Shown: positions 9,751-17,909 of the stretch, piece by piece | Position numbering within the stretch: the first letter of the stretch is position 1 | Layout of the letters: each line of letters opens with the position of its first letter | Assembly: GCF_030540775.2 (NCBI RefSeq) | Contig: NZ_CP141266.1 | Coordinates: forward strand, 1,723,001-1,787,000 | Direction: 5' to 3' | Source: Flavivirga abyssicola | Lineage (GTDB): Bacteria; Bacteroidota; Bacteroidia; Flavobacteriales; Flavobacteriaceae | Length of the DNA stretch: 64,000 bases | Notes under the pieces: model-generated | Databases searched by the model: none | What the model saw: only the letters and a program-made list of their open reading frames with translations | What the model was told of the DNA's origin: nothing | Program-made: the position numbers and the translations under genes

Positions 9751-10005
9751 TTATTCCATATCATAATCAAACTCAACCTCAAAACTGAATAATTCTTTAG
9801 GGTGTACATTTAAGCCTTTAGACAATTCCAGCAATGAAGATAATTGGATATTTCTTTTCCCTTTTTCAATTTTACTAATATCACTATAATCTATATTGCA
9901 ACGAGTAGCTAATTGTCTAAAAATTAAACTTTTAGAGTCTCTAATTCTTTTTAAGTTTTTTCCGAATAAGATTTTAAAATTATCCTTTTCTGTTTCACTG
10001 CTCAT
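9751..10005 (-). CDS. small XRE-family regulator
   Basis: 84 aa, essentially a single Cro/C1-type HTH: GKNLKRIRDSKSLIFRQLA, then CNIDYSDISKIEKGKRNIQL and LLELSKGLNVHPKELFSF. The short acidic tail is FEVEFDYDME. Its 3' end and flank are duplicated at 6209-6295 beside holB. It lies 27 bp after the 152-codon XRE frame on the same strand, so the two are likely co-transcribed. Confidence 0.85.
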   Translation of the reverse strand: MSSETEKDNFKILFGKNLKRIRDSKSLIFRQLATRCNIDYSDISKIEKGKRNIQLSSLLELSKGLNVHPKELFSFEVEFDYDME

Positions 10006-10032
10006 GATGTAGATTTCATAGCGGTTTTTCTG

Positions 10033-10464
10033 CTATTTTTCTATAACAGTCATATATTTTAATTCGCCTTCTTTCCATTGTTCAATTTCATCTTCATTTA
10101 ACGGTGTAATAGATATGGGACTATATCTCCTAAGTATCTTACCATTTTTATCAAGTTTATGTTTACTTGAATATGATTTAGATTCTTCATAAACAACTCG
10201 TACTAAATCATTTTCATAAACTTTGTCTGGAAATAAATCTCTATAGGATTTTAACCCAAGAGCTATTGCTACTCTACCTAACATCCGAATATTATATTTG
10301 GCATGATCTTTAGGGTTCTCAATTTTACCCATGTAACCTTCAGATACTCCAATTTTGTGAGCTAAAGCTACTTGACCTACATATGGCTTTGATTTTGCCC
10401 TTAATTCAATCACTCTTTCAATTATATGATAATCTAAATATGATATTATGATTTCAAAACGCAT
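10033..10464 (-). CDS. XRE-family regulator
   Basis: 143 aa from the ATG at 10464, chosen because the nine residues upstream of it (from 10491) are hydrophobic and run into intergenic DNA; the longer start remains possible. An HTH lies at about residues 12-75 (YVGQVALAHKIGVSEGYMGKIENP, then MLGRVAIALGLKSYRDLFPD). The C-terminal third (RRYSPISITPLNEDEIEQW) is unlike usual effector domains and I do not recognise it. It is upstream of the 84-aa XRE gene with 27 bp between. It is divergent from the structured element that starts near 10565. Confidence 0.78.
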   Translation of the reverse strand: MRFEIIISYLDYHIIERVIELRAKSKPYVGQVALAHKIGVSEGYMGKIENPKDHAKYNIRMLGRVAIALGLKSYRDLFPDKVYENDLVRVVYEESKSYSSKHKLDKNGKILRRYSPISITPLNEDEIEQWKEGELKYMTVIEK

Positions 10465-10564
10465 TCTTAAGTATAATATATAAGCAATCACGTGCTTTTA
10501 TTAAGGATTTGCACATACATATATGGTTGTGTTATTTTTTTTAATATATTTGTGTCAAATAATA

Positions 10565-10745
10565 TATATTTGCGATTCTTCGTATAGAAAATATTTGAAG
10601 CTGTCGCTTAGAGTCTCTGAATTGAAAACTGGTAATTTTTGCAAAGAGATGATAAGTAGATTTGCTCACGTACCCGGGCGTGGGCTCTCTTATCTTTGCA
10701 AGGTATACCAGTACCCCAATTCAGGTAAGTTGAGTTCCACGCCCT
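10565..10745 (+). ncRNA. candidate structured cis-regulatory RNA, full copy
   Basis: A promoter-like TATATTTG (10565-10572) leads into a hairpin (GCGA..CTTC with GAAG..TCGC, 10572-10608). A long nested stem follows: GAATTG 10619-10624 with CAATTC 10717-10722, ACTGGTA 10628-10634 with TACCAGT 10706-10712, TTGCAAA 10639-10645 with TTTGCAA 10695-10701, GATAAG 10651-10656 with CTTATC 10689-10694, and apical CTCACG 10665-10670 with CGTGGG 10679-10684. The apical strand GGGCGTGG (10676-10683) can instead pair with CCACGCCC (10737-10744), which is followed by five T. That is the layout of a terminator/antiterminator switch or a pseudoknot. A truncated relative lies at 9596-9709. I cannot name a known RNA family. 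The strand is inferred from the T run and the downstream ORF. Confidence 0.6.
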
Positions 10746-10769
10746 TTTTGTTTCCATACATCATAGGCT

Positions 10770-10792
10770 ATGGTGAGGTCTTTACCTCATCC
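10770..10792 (+). other. hairpin ahead of the 110-aa ORF
   Basis: GGTGAGGT and ACCTCATC pair around a CTTT loop, directly after the structured element and about 55 bp before the ATG at 10848. No T run follows, so it is not an obvious terminator. Confidence 0.4.
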
Positions 10793-10847
10793 TTAAGGCA
10801 ACTAAACTTTAAATTTTATTAACCAATAAAAAAGTAACATTATTGTT

Positions 10848-11180
10848 ATGGAAAAAACAGTAGCCGATTTATTACCAGATACTTTTGTAATGCCGCCCTA
10901 TGCTGTTATAGTCACGCTTATTTCATTGTTGAACAGCTCTGGCTTATCAGATAGCGTTGTAAAACATTGTATAACGGGGCTAAAGATTATCACCATTATG
11001 CACCTGTGCAAAAACCACGATATAGAAATCGATATTCTAGAGAAGAAGCATTTCGATGCGTTCTTTGAGAAACTTCCACAAACATATTATAACAACAGGG
11101 AACTGATTACAGAAATTATGATTATTGAAAATATTGACCAATGCGTTAAGGCCAATAAAATACTAAGTGTTGATAGCTAG
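10848..11180 (+). CDS. hypothetical 110-aa protein downstream of structured RNA
   Basis: I do not recognise this protein. It is 110 aa, without a signal peptide or membrane segment, starting MEKTVADLLPDTFVMPPYAV. It looks mostly alpha-helical, with segments such as VTLISLLNSSGLSDSVVKHC and FDAFFEKLPQTYYNNRELI. It follows the structured RNA-like element and is closed by a strong intrinsic terminator overlapping its last base, so element, ORF and terminator form one compact unit. The terminator and a consistent frame argue that it is real. Confidence 0.6.
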   Translation: MEKTVADLLPDTFVMPPYAVIVTLISLLNSSGLSDSVVKHCITGLKIITIMHLCKNHDIEIDILEKKHFDAFFEKLPQTYYNNRELITEIMIIENIDQCVKANKILSVDS

Positions 11181-11220
11181 AGCCAAACAACACCGCTTCT
11201 CAGGTGTTTTTGGCTCTTTT
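11180..11220 (+). terminator. intrinsic terminator of the 110-aa ORF
   Basis: A near-perfect stem pairs GAGCCAAACAACACC (11180-11194) with GGTGTTTTTGGCTC (11203-11216), with one bulge, around an 8-nt loop. It is followed by TTTT. Confidence 0.9.
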
Positions 11221-11221
11221 C

Positions 11222-11264
11222 ATTCCTGCGATTTATGCTGAACTTGTTTCAGTAAGGCAGGAAT
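11222..11264. repeat. palindromic repeat, ATTCCTGC/GCAGGAAT type
   Basis: ATTCCTGC (11222-11229) and GCAGGAAT (11257-11264) are inverted arms around a 27-bp centre. The same arms occur inside rnr at 12658-12675. Palindromes of this type are scattered in many bacterial genomes. Confidence 0.7.
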
Positions 11265-11474
11265 CTCATAAATGGAACTTGTAATTAAGAGAAAAGCACA
11301 CTATTTTAACGCTCTAGAAACCTTTTCTTTTTTATTGCATAACGTAGAAAAAATACGGTTAAATATTTTAAATGTAACTTTGCACAAAACTTAATGCAAA
11401 TCTTCACCACTCAATTAAGTTTAAAACAACTAACTCCTATTACTTTATGGGAACGATTATGAATTAAATTATAA

Positions 11475-13718
11475 ATGACAAGAAAGAAAAAAAGGAAATC
11501 GAAAAAAGGAATTTCCAACCTAACAAATACCATTCTAAGTATTTTAAAAAAAGATAGAAACCAATCATTCAACTATAAACAAATTGCTGCAAAACTTGGT
11601 GTTAACGATGCCAGTAGCAGAAATCAAATTATAAAGACCTTAGCCAAACTTGCTGCCAAACAAGAGATTATACAGGTAGATCGAGGAAAATTTAAAGCAG
11701 TTATTAATACAGAGTACCATACAGGTATTTTAGATTTATCTGCCAAAGGGTCTGGCTATGTTATCTGTGATGCGTTTGATGACGATATTTTTATAGCATC
11801 CAATAATATTAATAAAGCATTAAATGGCGATGAAGTAGAGTTCTATGTATATAAACGTAGAAAAAGAGGGAAATTTGAAGGCGAGATAACCAATATTATA
11901 AAACGCGATAAAAGTGAGTATGTTGGCGTAATTCAGATCCATAGCAACTATGCTTTTGTAATTGCCGATAGTACAAAAATGTATAAAGATATTTTTGTGC
12001 CAATTAACAAAACCTTTAAAGCCGAAGATGGCGACAAAGTATTGGTAAAACTTGAAGATTGGCCAGAAAACGCCGACTCCCCTTACGGAAAAGTAATTCA
12101 AGTACTTGGTAAACCCGGAGATCATAATACAGAAATCCATTCCATTTTAGCAGAATACGGATTACCACATGAATTTCCGGAAGAAGTAGAAGCTTTTGCT
12201 AATAAATTAGATACCTCTATTACTGCCGAAGAAATCTCTAAACGTAGAGACATGCGTAAAGACTTAACCTTTACAATTGATCCTAAAGATGCAAAAGATT
12301 TTGATGATGCACTATCTTTTGAAATCTTAGATAATGGATTGTATGAAATAGGTATTCATATTGCAGATGTATCTCACTATTTACAAGAAGGCACTGTTTT
12401 AGATGATGAAGCTTATGAACGTGCTACCTCTGTTTATTTAGTAGACAGGGTTGTGCCTATGCTTCCCGAAGTATTATCGAACAAAGCATGTTCATTACGC
12501 CCACATGAAGAGAAATACACTTTTTCTGCAGTATTTCAAATGAATGACAAATGCGAAATTAAAAACGAATGGTTTGGTCGTACAGTAACTTACAGTGATG
12601 CCCGTTATGCTTATGAAGAAGCACAAGCTATTATAGAAAATAATATAGGACTTGCCGTTCCTGCCAAAGCAGGAATCCACAACATTAACGAAATTAACAA
12701 TACCATACCAAAAGAAGTATCACTTACGGGAAAAGAATATCAAACCCCTAAAGAAATAGCACAAGCTATTTTAAAAATGGACAAACTGGCAAAAACTATG
12801 CGTCAAAAACGTATGAGTTCTGGCGCTATTTCTTTTGATAAAGTAGAAGTTAAATTCAACTTAGACCAACAAAGTAACCCAGTAGGTGTATTTTTTAAAA
12901 CCAGTAAAGATGCCAATAAACTTATAGAAGAGTTTATGTTATTGGCAAACCGAAAAGTATCAGAATTTATTGGAAAAAAAGACCCTAAAAAAACGTTTGT
13001 CTATCGTGTACACGACGAGCCAGACGACAGTAAATTAGCCAATTTGCAGGGTATAGTATCTAAATTTGGTTACAAACTTAATTTTAAAGATCGAAAAACA
13101 ACATCAGCATCACTTAATAATTTGCTCAAAGAAATTAATGGTAAAAAGGAACAAAACCTTGTTGATACTTTAGCAATACGAAGTATGAGCAAAGCTGAAT
13201 ATACCACACACAACGTTGGGCATTACGGTTTGGCATTCGATTATTACAGCCATTTTACATCGCCAATCCGTAGGTATCCAGATGTGATGGCACACCGTTT
13301 ATTACAGCATTATTTAGATGGTGGTAAATCTGTAAGCGAAGAAACCTACGAAGATAAATGTAACCATTCGAGTGCAATGGAAAACCTCGCTACTAAAGCA
13401 GAACGGGATTCTATAAAATACATGCAAATTAAATTTATGCAAGACCATAAGGATGATGAATTTGTAGGTGTTATTTCTGGTGTGACCGATTGGGGAATTT
13501 ATGTAGAAATTATCTCTAATAAATGTGAAGGCATGGTAAGTGTTCGAGATATGAAAGACGATCATTACGCATTTGACCAAGACCAGTACGCCATGGTTGG
13601 CAGAAACACCAAAATAATGTATCAACTTGGAGATGAGGTTATTGTTAAAGTTAAAAACACAGATTTAGTTAAAAAACATCTTGATTTTAATTTAGTAGGT
13701 AAAAACGAAGCAGAATAA
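11475..13718 (+). CDS. rnr: ribonuclease R
   Basis: 747-aa processive 3'-5' exoribonuclease that degrades structured RNA. A Lys/Arg-rich start is followed by a winged-helix part (residues 15-75), cold-shock OB domains (about 75-230), the RNB catalytic domain with TIDPKDAKDFDDALS (Mg-binding aspartates near 268-280) and HIADVSHYL, and a C-terminal S1 domain (GVISGVTDWGIYVEI, about 660-740). Compared with relatives I recall, an extra segment of about 16 residues containing AVPAKAGIHN lies near residues 392-407. It is encoded by a palindromic repeat (see repeat at 12658) and keeps the frame open. It is the right edge of the accessory island. Confidence 0.97.
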   Translation: MTRKKKRKSKKGISNLTNTILSILKKDRNQSFNYKQIAAKLGVNDASSRNQIIKTLAKLAAKQEIIQVDRGKFKAVINTEYHTGILDLSAKGSGYVICDAFDDDIFIASNNINKALNGDEVEFYVYKRRKRGKFEGEITNIIKRDKSEYVGVIQIHSNYAFVIADSTKMYKDIFVPINKTFKAEDGDKVLVKLEDWPENADSPYGKVIQVLGKPGDHNTEIHSILAEYGLPHEFPEEVEAFANKLDTSITAEEISKRRDMRKDLTFTIDPKDAKDFDDALSFEILDNGLYEIGIHIADVSHYLQEGTVLDDEAYERATSVYLVDRVVPMLPEVLSNKACSLRPHEEKYTFSAVFQMNDKCEIKNEWFGRTVTYSDARYAYEEAQAIIENNIGLAVPAKAGIHNINEINNTIPKEVSLTGKEYQTPKEIAQAILKMDKLAKTMRQKRMSSGAISFDKVEVKFNLDQQSNPVGVFFKTSKDANKLIEEFMLLANRKVSEFIGKKDPKKTFVYRVHDEPDDSKLANLQGIVSKFGYKLNFKDRKTTSASLNNLLKEINGKKEQNLVDTLAIRSMSKAEYTTHNVGHYGLAFDYYSHFTSPIRRYPDVMAHRLLQHYLDGGKSVSEETYEDKCNHSSAMENLATKAERDSIKYMQIKFMQDHKDDEFVGVISGVTDWGIYVEIISNKCEGMVSVRDMKDDHYAFDQDQYAMVGRNTKIMYQLGDEVIVKVKNTDLVKKHLDFNLVGKNEAE
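12658..12675. repeat. palindromic repeat inserted in frame within rnr
   Basis: TTCCTGC (12658-12664) and GCAGGAA (12669-12675) flank a 4-nt loop and are translated as VPAKAGI. The arms match the intergenic copy at 11222-11264. The encoded segment replaces a short loop in the RNB domain. Confidence 0.75.
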
Positions 13719-13865
13719 TTAAATACATTCTTTTGTAACAATTATTATAACCTTTAAACTAATAATAAAATACCTCGGAGCAAGCTCATGGGGCATTCAA
13801 TAGATACTGCAGTAAAAATTATTTAATCGAAAAGAACCTTGACTTTTGCCTTCGAAGGAAAAAAT

Positions 13866-13908
13866 GAAACGAGCGAAACAACTCTCTGCCTCTAGAGTAG
13901 TTCGTTTC
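13866..13908. repeat. inverted-repeat element between rnr and the GIN gene
   Basis: GAAACGA (13866-13872) pairs with TCGTTTC (13902-13908), and ACTCT pairs with AGAGT inside. The right 25 bp (13884-13908) recur as a reverse complement with one mismatch at 46037-46061. This is an interspersed repeat family; the remaining 13719-13986 shows nothing coding. Confidence 0.65.
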
Positions 13909-13986
13909 AAAAATTCTTTTATTTTTTAAAAAAGGAATAATTATTGATAACTTTACGTTTAAATCAAAAAACTTAAAAATTCATAC

Positions 13987-14661
13987 ATGAAACGTCTAGT
14001 AGTAATATTAACAATTTTAGTTTCTACAATAGCAGTAGCGCAAAAACCAATAGAAAAGTCAATTGGAGAATTTACACATCTAAAAGTATATGATTTAATA
14101 GACCTTGAACTCATTAAATCTGATAGTGATAGAATCGTTATTACAGGAAAAAACAATAAAGATGTTCTTGTAAATAATAAAAACGGAACACTAAAAATTA
14201 AAATGAAACTCGAAGAAGCATTCGACGGTAATAAAACAAAAGTACAACTATACTATACGGCAATAGATGTTATTGATGTTAATGAAGGTGCAAAAGTGTC
14301 TTCTAAAGAGACTATCGAACAATTTGAAATAGATTTGAACGCACAAGAAGGCGGAAAAATAGTAGTAAATTTGGATGTAAAATATGCTAACATTAGATCG
14401 GTTACAGGCGCTACTATTGAAACTACAGGAACTGCAAAACACCAGGATATATCCATTTACACAGGAGGTATTTATGATGGTGAAGATCTTAAAACAGAAT
14501 TTACCGATGTTTCTATAAGAATTGCAGGGAAAGCATATGTTCGTGCAAAAACCTTAGTAAACGCTAAGATAAGAGCAGGAGGAGATATCTTTATCTATGG
14601 AAACCCAGAACGCGTCGATGAAAGTAGAGTACTAGGTGGTAGAATAAAGCGCATGAAATAA
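13987..14661 (+). CDS. GIN domain (DUF2807) exported protein
   Basis: 224 aa. A signal peptide covers residues 1-18 (ILVSTIAVAQ). The mature part starts KSIGEFTHLKVYDLIDLELIK, the typical opening of the head GIN/DUF2807 beta-helix, in which VNEGAKVSS and QEGGKIVVNL strands alternate and short repeats such as GATIETTG follow. It ends in IYGNPERVDESRVLGG, also usual for the family. The function of these auto-adhesin-like exported proteins is unknown. It has its own terminator at 14683-14711 and is not part of the downstream glucan locus. Confidence 0.88.
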   Translation: MKRLVVILTILVSTIAVAQKPIEKSIGEFTHLKVYDLIDLELIKSDSDRIVITGKNNKDVLVNNKNGTLKIKMKLEEAFDGNKTKVQLYYTAIDVIDVNEGAKVSSKETIEQFEIDLNAQEGGKIVVNLDVKYANIRSVTGATIETTGTAKHQDISIYTGGIYDGEDLKTEFTDVSIRIAGKAYVRAKTLVNAKIRAGGDIFIYGNPERVDESRVLGGRIKRMK

Positions 14662-14682
14662 ATGTCTTTCTTTTTTTAAAAT

Positions 14683-14711
14683 AAGAAACCCGCTCCTGTA
14701 GCGGGTTTCTT
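14683..14711. terminator. intrinsic terminator after GIN gene
   Basis: AAGAAACCCGCT (14683-14694) pairs perfectly with AGCGGGTTTCTT (14700-14711) around CCTGT. It separates the GIN gene from the glucan-locus regulator. Confidence 0.9.
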
Positions 14712-14805
14712 GTTAAAAAACATTTTGCCCACCCATACAAAAACCATACAATAACTCTTACAAGTGTTATTTTTAGTATCTTAGCAATACAACAAATGGC
14801 ATTTT

Positions 14806-17610
14806 TTGAGACGACTCGGTTTTTTGTTTTTCAGTATCCCTCTTTGGGTATGTAGTTTTCTACACTCACAAGAACACCCTCCTATTGAAATTTTTTCACC
14901 AAAAGATTATGGTGCCGAAACTCAAAATTGGTCCATTTCTCAATCTAAAGAAAATTACATTTACGTAGCTAATAATAAAGGGCTCCTTGAATTTAATGGG
15001 GCAAATTGGCAATTATATCTATCGCCTAACGAAACCATAATAAGATCCGTTAATGTTATAGAAAATTTAATATATACAGGCAGTAATAGAGAATTTGGAT
15101 ATTGGCAACGAAATGAATTTGGACTATTATACTATACTTCATTATCAAAAAAATTAAAGATAGATTTTTTAGAAGACGAAGAATTCTGGAATATTATAAG
15201 TATAGACGATTATATATTATTTCAATCTTTAAAAAGAATCTATATTTATAACAAAACCGATACTTCCTATAGTATTATAGATTCTGAAACTATTATCTAC
15301 AAAATATTTAAAGTTGATGAAACTATTTATTACCAGAAAACCAAAGATGGTATATACAAAATCGAAAATGGCGAATCAAAATTAGTTTCAAATCACATAA
15401 TCCTTAAAGAAAATAGACTAGTAAATGTTTTTATTAAAGACGATAAACTTTTAATAGAAACAGAAAATAATGGTTTTTATATCCTAAATAATGGAATCCT
15501 TTCTAAATGGGATATCTCTGCAAACAAAAAACTATCAGAGGTTAGTGTATTCCGTAGCATTCAGTTAAAAGACAATAGTTTTATATTAGGAACCAGATCT
15601 AATGGTATTTTACATCTAACTCCAGACGGTAGCATTGATTATAATATAAACACATTTCATGGACTAAGTAATAATACCGTGCATGGGGTTTTTGAAGACG
15701 TAGAAAACAATATCTGGTTAGCCTTAGAAAATGGCATTAATTGTATAAACATTAAGTCTCCATTTAGAATTTATCCCGATGAAAAAGGGAAAATAGGAAC
15801 TATATATACGACTTCCGTTTTTAACGGTAATTTATATTTAGGAACCAATCAGGGATTATTTTATAAGCCTTTGGAGACACAAGAAAATTTCAAAGGGGTT
15901 GAAGGGGTTCAAGAAGCTGTTTGGAGTTTAACTATAATAGATAATACATTGTTTTGTGGGCACGACACAGGAACCTCTGTTATAAATAACAACATAGCTG
16001 AAAAAATTAAAGGTATACAACAAGGTACTTGGGACATAAAATCAATTAACAAAACAGATTTACTATTACAAGGTAATTATGACGGTTTATACATCCTTCA
16101 GAAAATTAATAACAAATGGGTGTTTAGAAATAAGATAGACGGTTTTGACCTATCAAGTAAATTCTTTGAGCTTTACAATAATCAAATTTTTGTAAGCCAC
16201 GAATATAAAGGTGTTTTTAAAATTGATGTAGACAAAAATTTCACAAAAGCTCTAAGCATTATAAAAGATCCAGATCTTGGAAAAGAACTAAACTCCAGCA
16301 TTACTAAATACAATAATAAACTATTATACATTTATAAAGAAGGTGTTTTAGAGTATCATACAGAAATTAATAAATTTTTAAAAGACACTGTTTTAAGTAC
16401 ACTTTTCTCAAAAGAAGATTATACTTCAGGGAGGCTAGAATTTAACAAAGAAACTAATACTTTATGGAGCTTTTCTAGAAGTAATCTTAATTATATCTCT
16501 CCAAGCAAATTAAGTAATGCCCTAAAGGTTAACAGGATCCCTTTTTCCAAATCATTGCCGCGAGGTTTAACAGGTTACGAAAACATATCCTTTCTATATA
16601 ACCAGAAGTATTTAATAGGAACCTCAACAGGTTTTGTTGTTTTAGACCTAGACAAAATATCTAATATGCCTTATGAGATTTCAATTAATTCAATCACCAA
16701 ACACAGCATCTCCAATACTTGGGAAACCGTAAATAAAAATATTAATGGAAATTTTAAAAATAAGGACAACAATATAGAGTTCTCCTTTAGTGTTGCAGAA
16801 TTTGATAAATATCTCGATACAGAGTATCAATATCAGTTAGAAGGGATGTACCCAAACTGGAGTAATTGGTCCTCCAAACCTAAGACATTATTCGAAAATT
16901 TACCTTTTGGCGATTATACATTTAATGTAAGAGCAAAGGTAGGTAATGCCCTTACTAAAAATGTAGCTTCCTATCGTTTCAATATAGAAAGACCATGGTA
17001 TCTTTCTAATATCATGATAGCAGCATATGTTATTTTTGTTTTATTGTTTTCATTAATGATGCACCATATTTACAAACGTTATTACAGAAAACAAAGAGAA
17101 GCATTACTACAAAAAACCAAACGAGAACTAGAATTAAAGGAGCTTGCAAATAGGCAACAACTCATGAGTTTTAACAATGAAAAATTAAGACAAGATATAG
17201 ACAACAAAAATCGTGAACTGGGTATTTCAACAATGAGCCTAATTAAAAAGAATGAGTTCTTGAATAGTTTAAAAAAGGAATTACAAAATGTTAATGACGT
17301 TAAAAATGTAAAACATGTTATTAAAATAATTGACAGAAATTTAAATAATACAGATGATTGGCATGTTTTTGAAGAAGCATTTAATAATGCAGATAAAGAT
17401 TTTCTAAAAAAGATCAAACAGGAGCACCCTTCGCTTACTTCTAACGATTTAAGATTATGCACATATCTTAGGTTAAACTTATCCTCAAAAGAAATCGCTC
17501 CGTTACTCAATATTTCGCCAAGAAGCGTTGAAGTAAAACGATATAGATTACGAAAAAAGATGAATCTGCAACATGAATCTAGCTTAACAGACTATATTCT
17601 AGAAATTTAA
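14806..17610 (+). CDS. propeller/Y_Y_Y/LuxR-type membrane regulator of the glucan locus
   Basis: 934 aa from a TTG start (LRRLGFLFF read as M). A signal peptide ends about residue 21. A periplasmic beta-propeller of two-component-regulator type follows (repeats such as IIRSVNVIENLIYTGSNREF and NNTVHGVFEDVENNIWLALENGI), then a Y_Y_Y domain (about 640-725), one membrane helix near 732-758 (IMIAAYVIFVLLFSLMM), a cytoplasmic coiled coil (760-860) and a C-terminal LuxR-like HTH (NLSSKEIAPLLNISPRSVEVKRYRLRKKMNL split over about 885-920). There is no kinase or receiver domain. This is a one-component transmembrane sensor, and its place 299 bp upstream of the glucan operon suggests it senses beta-glucan oligosaccharides. 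An ATG at 14796 is one base out of frame across a T6 run. Confidence 0.85.
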   Translation: MRRLGFLFFSIPLWVCSFLHSQEHPPIEIFSPKDYGAETQNWSISQSKENYIYVANNKGLLEFNGANWQLYLSPNETIIRSVNVIENLIYTGSNREFGYWQRNEFGLLYYTSLSKKLKIDFLEDEEFWNIISIDDYILFQSLKRIYIYNKTDTSYSIIDSETIIYKIFKVDETIYYQKTKDGIYKIENGESKLVSNHIILKENRLVNVFIKDDKLLIETENNGFYILNNGILSKWDISANKKLSEVSVFRSIQLKDNSFILGTRSNGILHLTPDGSIDYNINTFHGLSNNTVHGVFEDVENNIWLALENGINCINIKSPFRIYPDEKGKIGTIYTTSVFNGNLYLGTNQGLFYKPLETQENFKGVEGVQEAVWSLTIIDNTLFCGHDTGTSVINNNIAEKIKGIQQGTWDIKSINKTDLLLQGNYDGLYILQKINNKWVFRNKIDGFDLSSKFFELYNNQIFVSHEYKGVFKIDVDKNFTKALSIIKDPDLGKELNSSITKYNNKLLYIYKEGVLEYHTEINKFLKDTVLSTLFSKEDYTSGRLEFNKETNTLWSFSRSNLNYISPSKLSNALKVNRIPFSKSLPRGLTGYENISFLYNQKYLIGTSTGFVVLDLDKISNMPYEISINSITKHSISNTWETVNKNINGNFKNKDNNIEFSFSVAEFDKYLDTEYQYQLEGMYPNWSNWSSKPKTLFENLPFGDYTFNVRAKVGNALTKNVASYRFNIERPWYLSNIMIAAYVIFVLLFSLMMHHIYKRYYRKQREALLQKTKRELELKELANRQQLMSFNNEKLRQDIDNKNRELGISTMSLIKKNEFLNSLKKELQNVNDVKNVKHVIKIIDRNLNNTDDWHVFEEAFNNADKDFLKKIKQEHPSLTSNDLRLCTYLRLNLSSKEIAPLLNISPRSVEVKRYRLRKKMNLQHESSLTDYILEI

Positions 17611-17909
17611 AAACACAACACGCACCTTTTTCACCTATACAACACCACAACATTGGGGTTTTTTCTTACTTTTTATGATTTATTTTCTAGAAAGAATTTC
17701 TTAAAAAAACCTAATAAATACTGAGGTTTTAATAAAAAAACGATGTTTTTTTTATCATGTATGTTTTTTGTAGAGGTGTTTTTTGACAAGCTCGCAATTA
17801 AATAGAGTAATTTTAAAAAGCTAGAAAGTCCCTTTCAGTTCATTTACAAAATCTCCCAGTAAATGTCTCTGAATAAAAAATGACTAACTCAAATAATTTA
17901 AACGAAACT

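Noticed and set aside
10523-10822. 99-codon plus-strand frame
   Set aside because: It lies almost wholly within the structured RNA element, has no family pattern, and its composition follows the hairpin arms.
17880-17909. Earlier start for the hydrolase-barrel gene
   Set aside because: It adds ten polar residues before a clean signal peptide; the ATG at 17910 is better.
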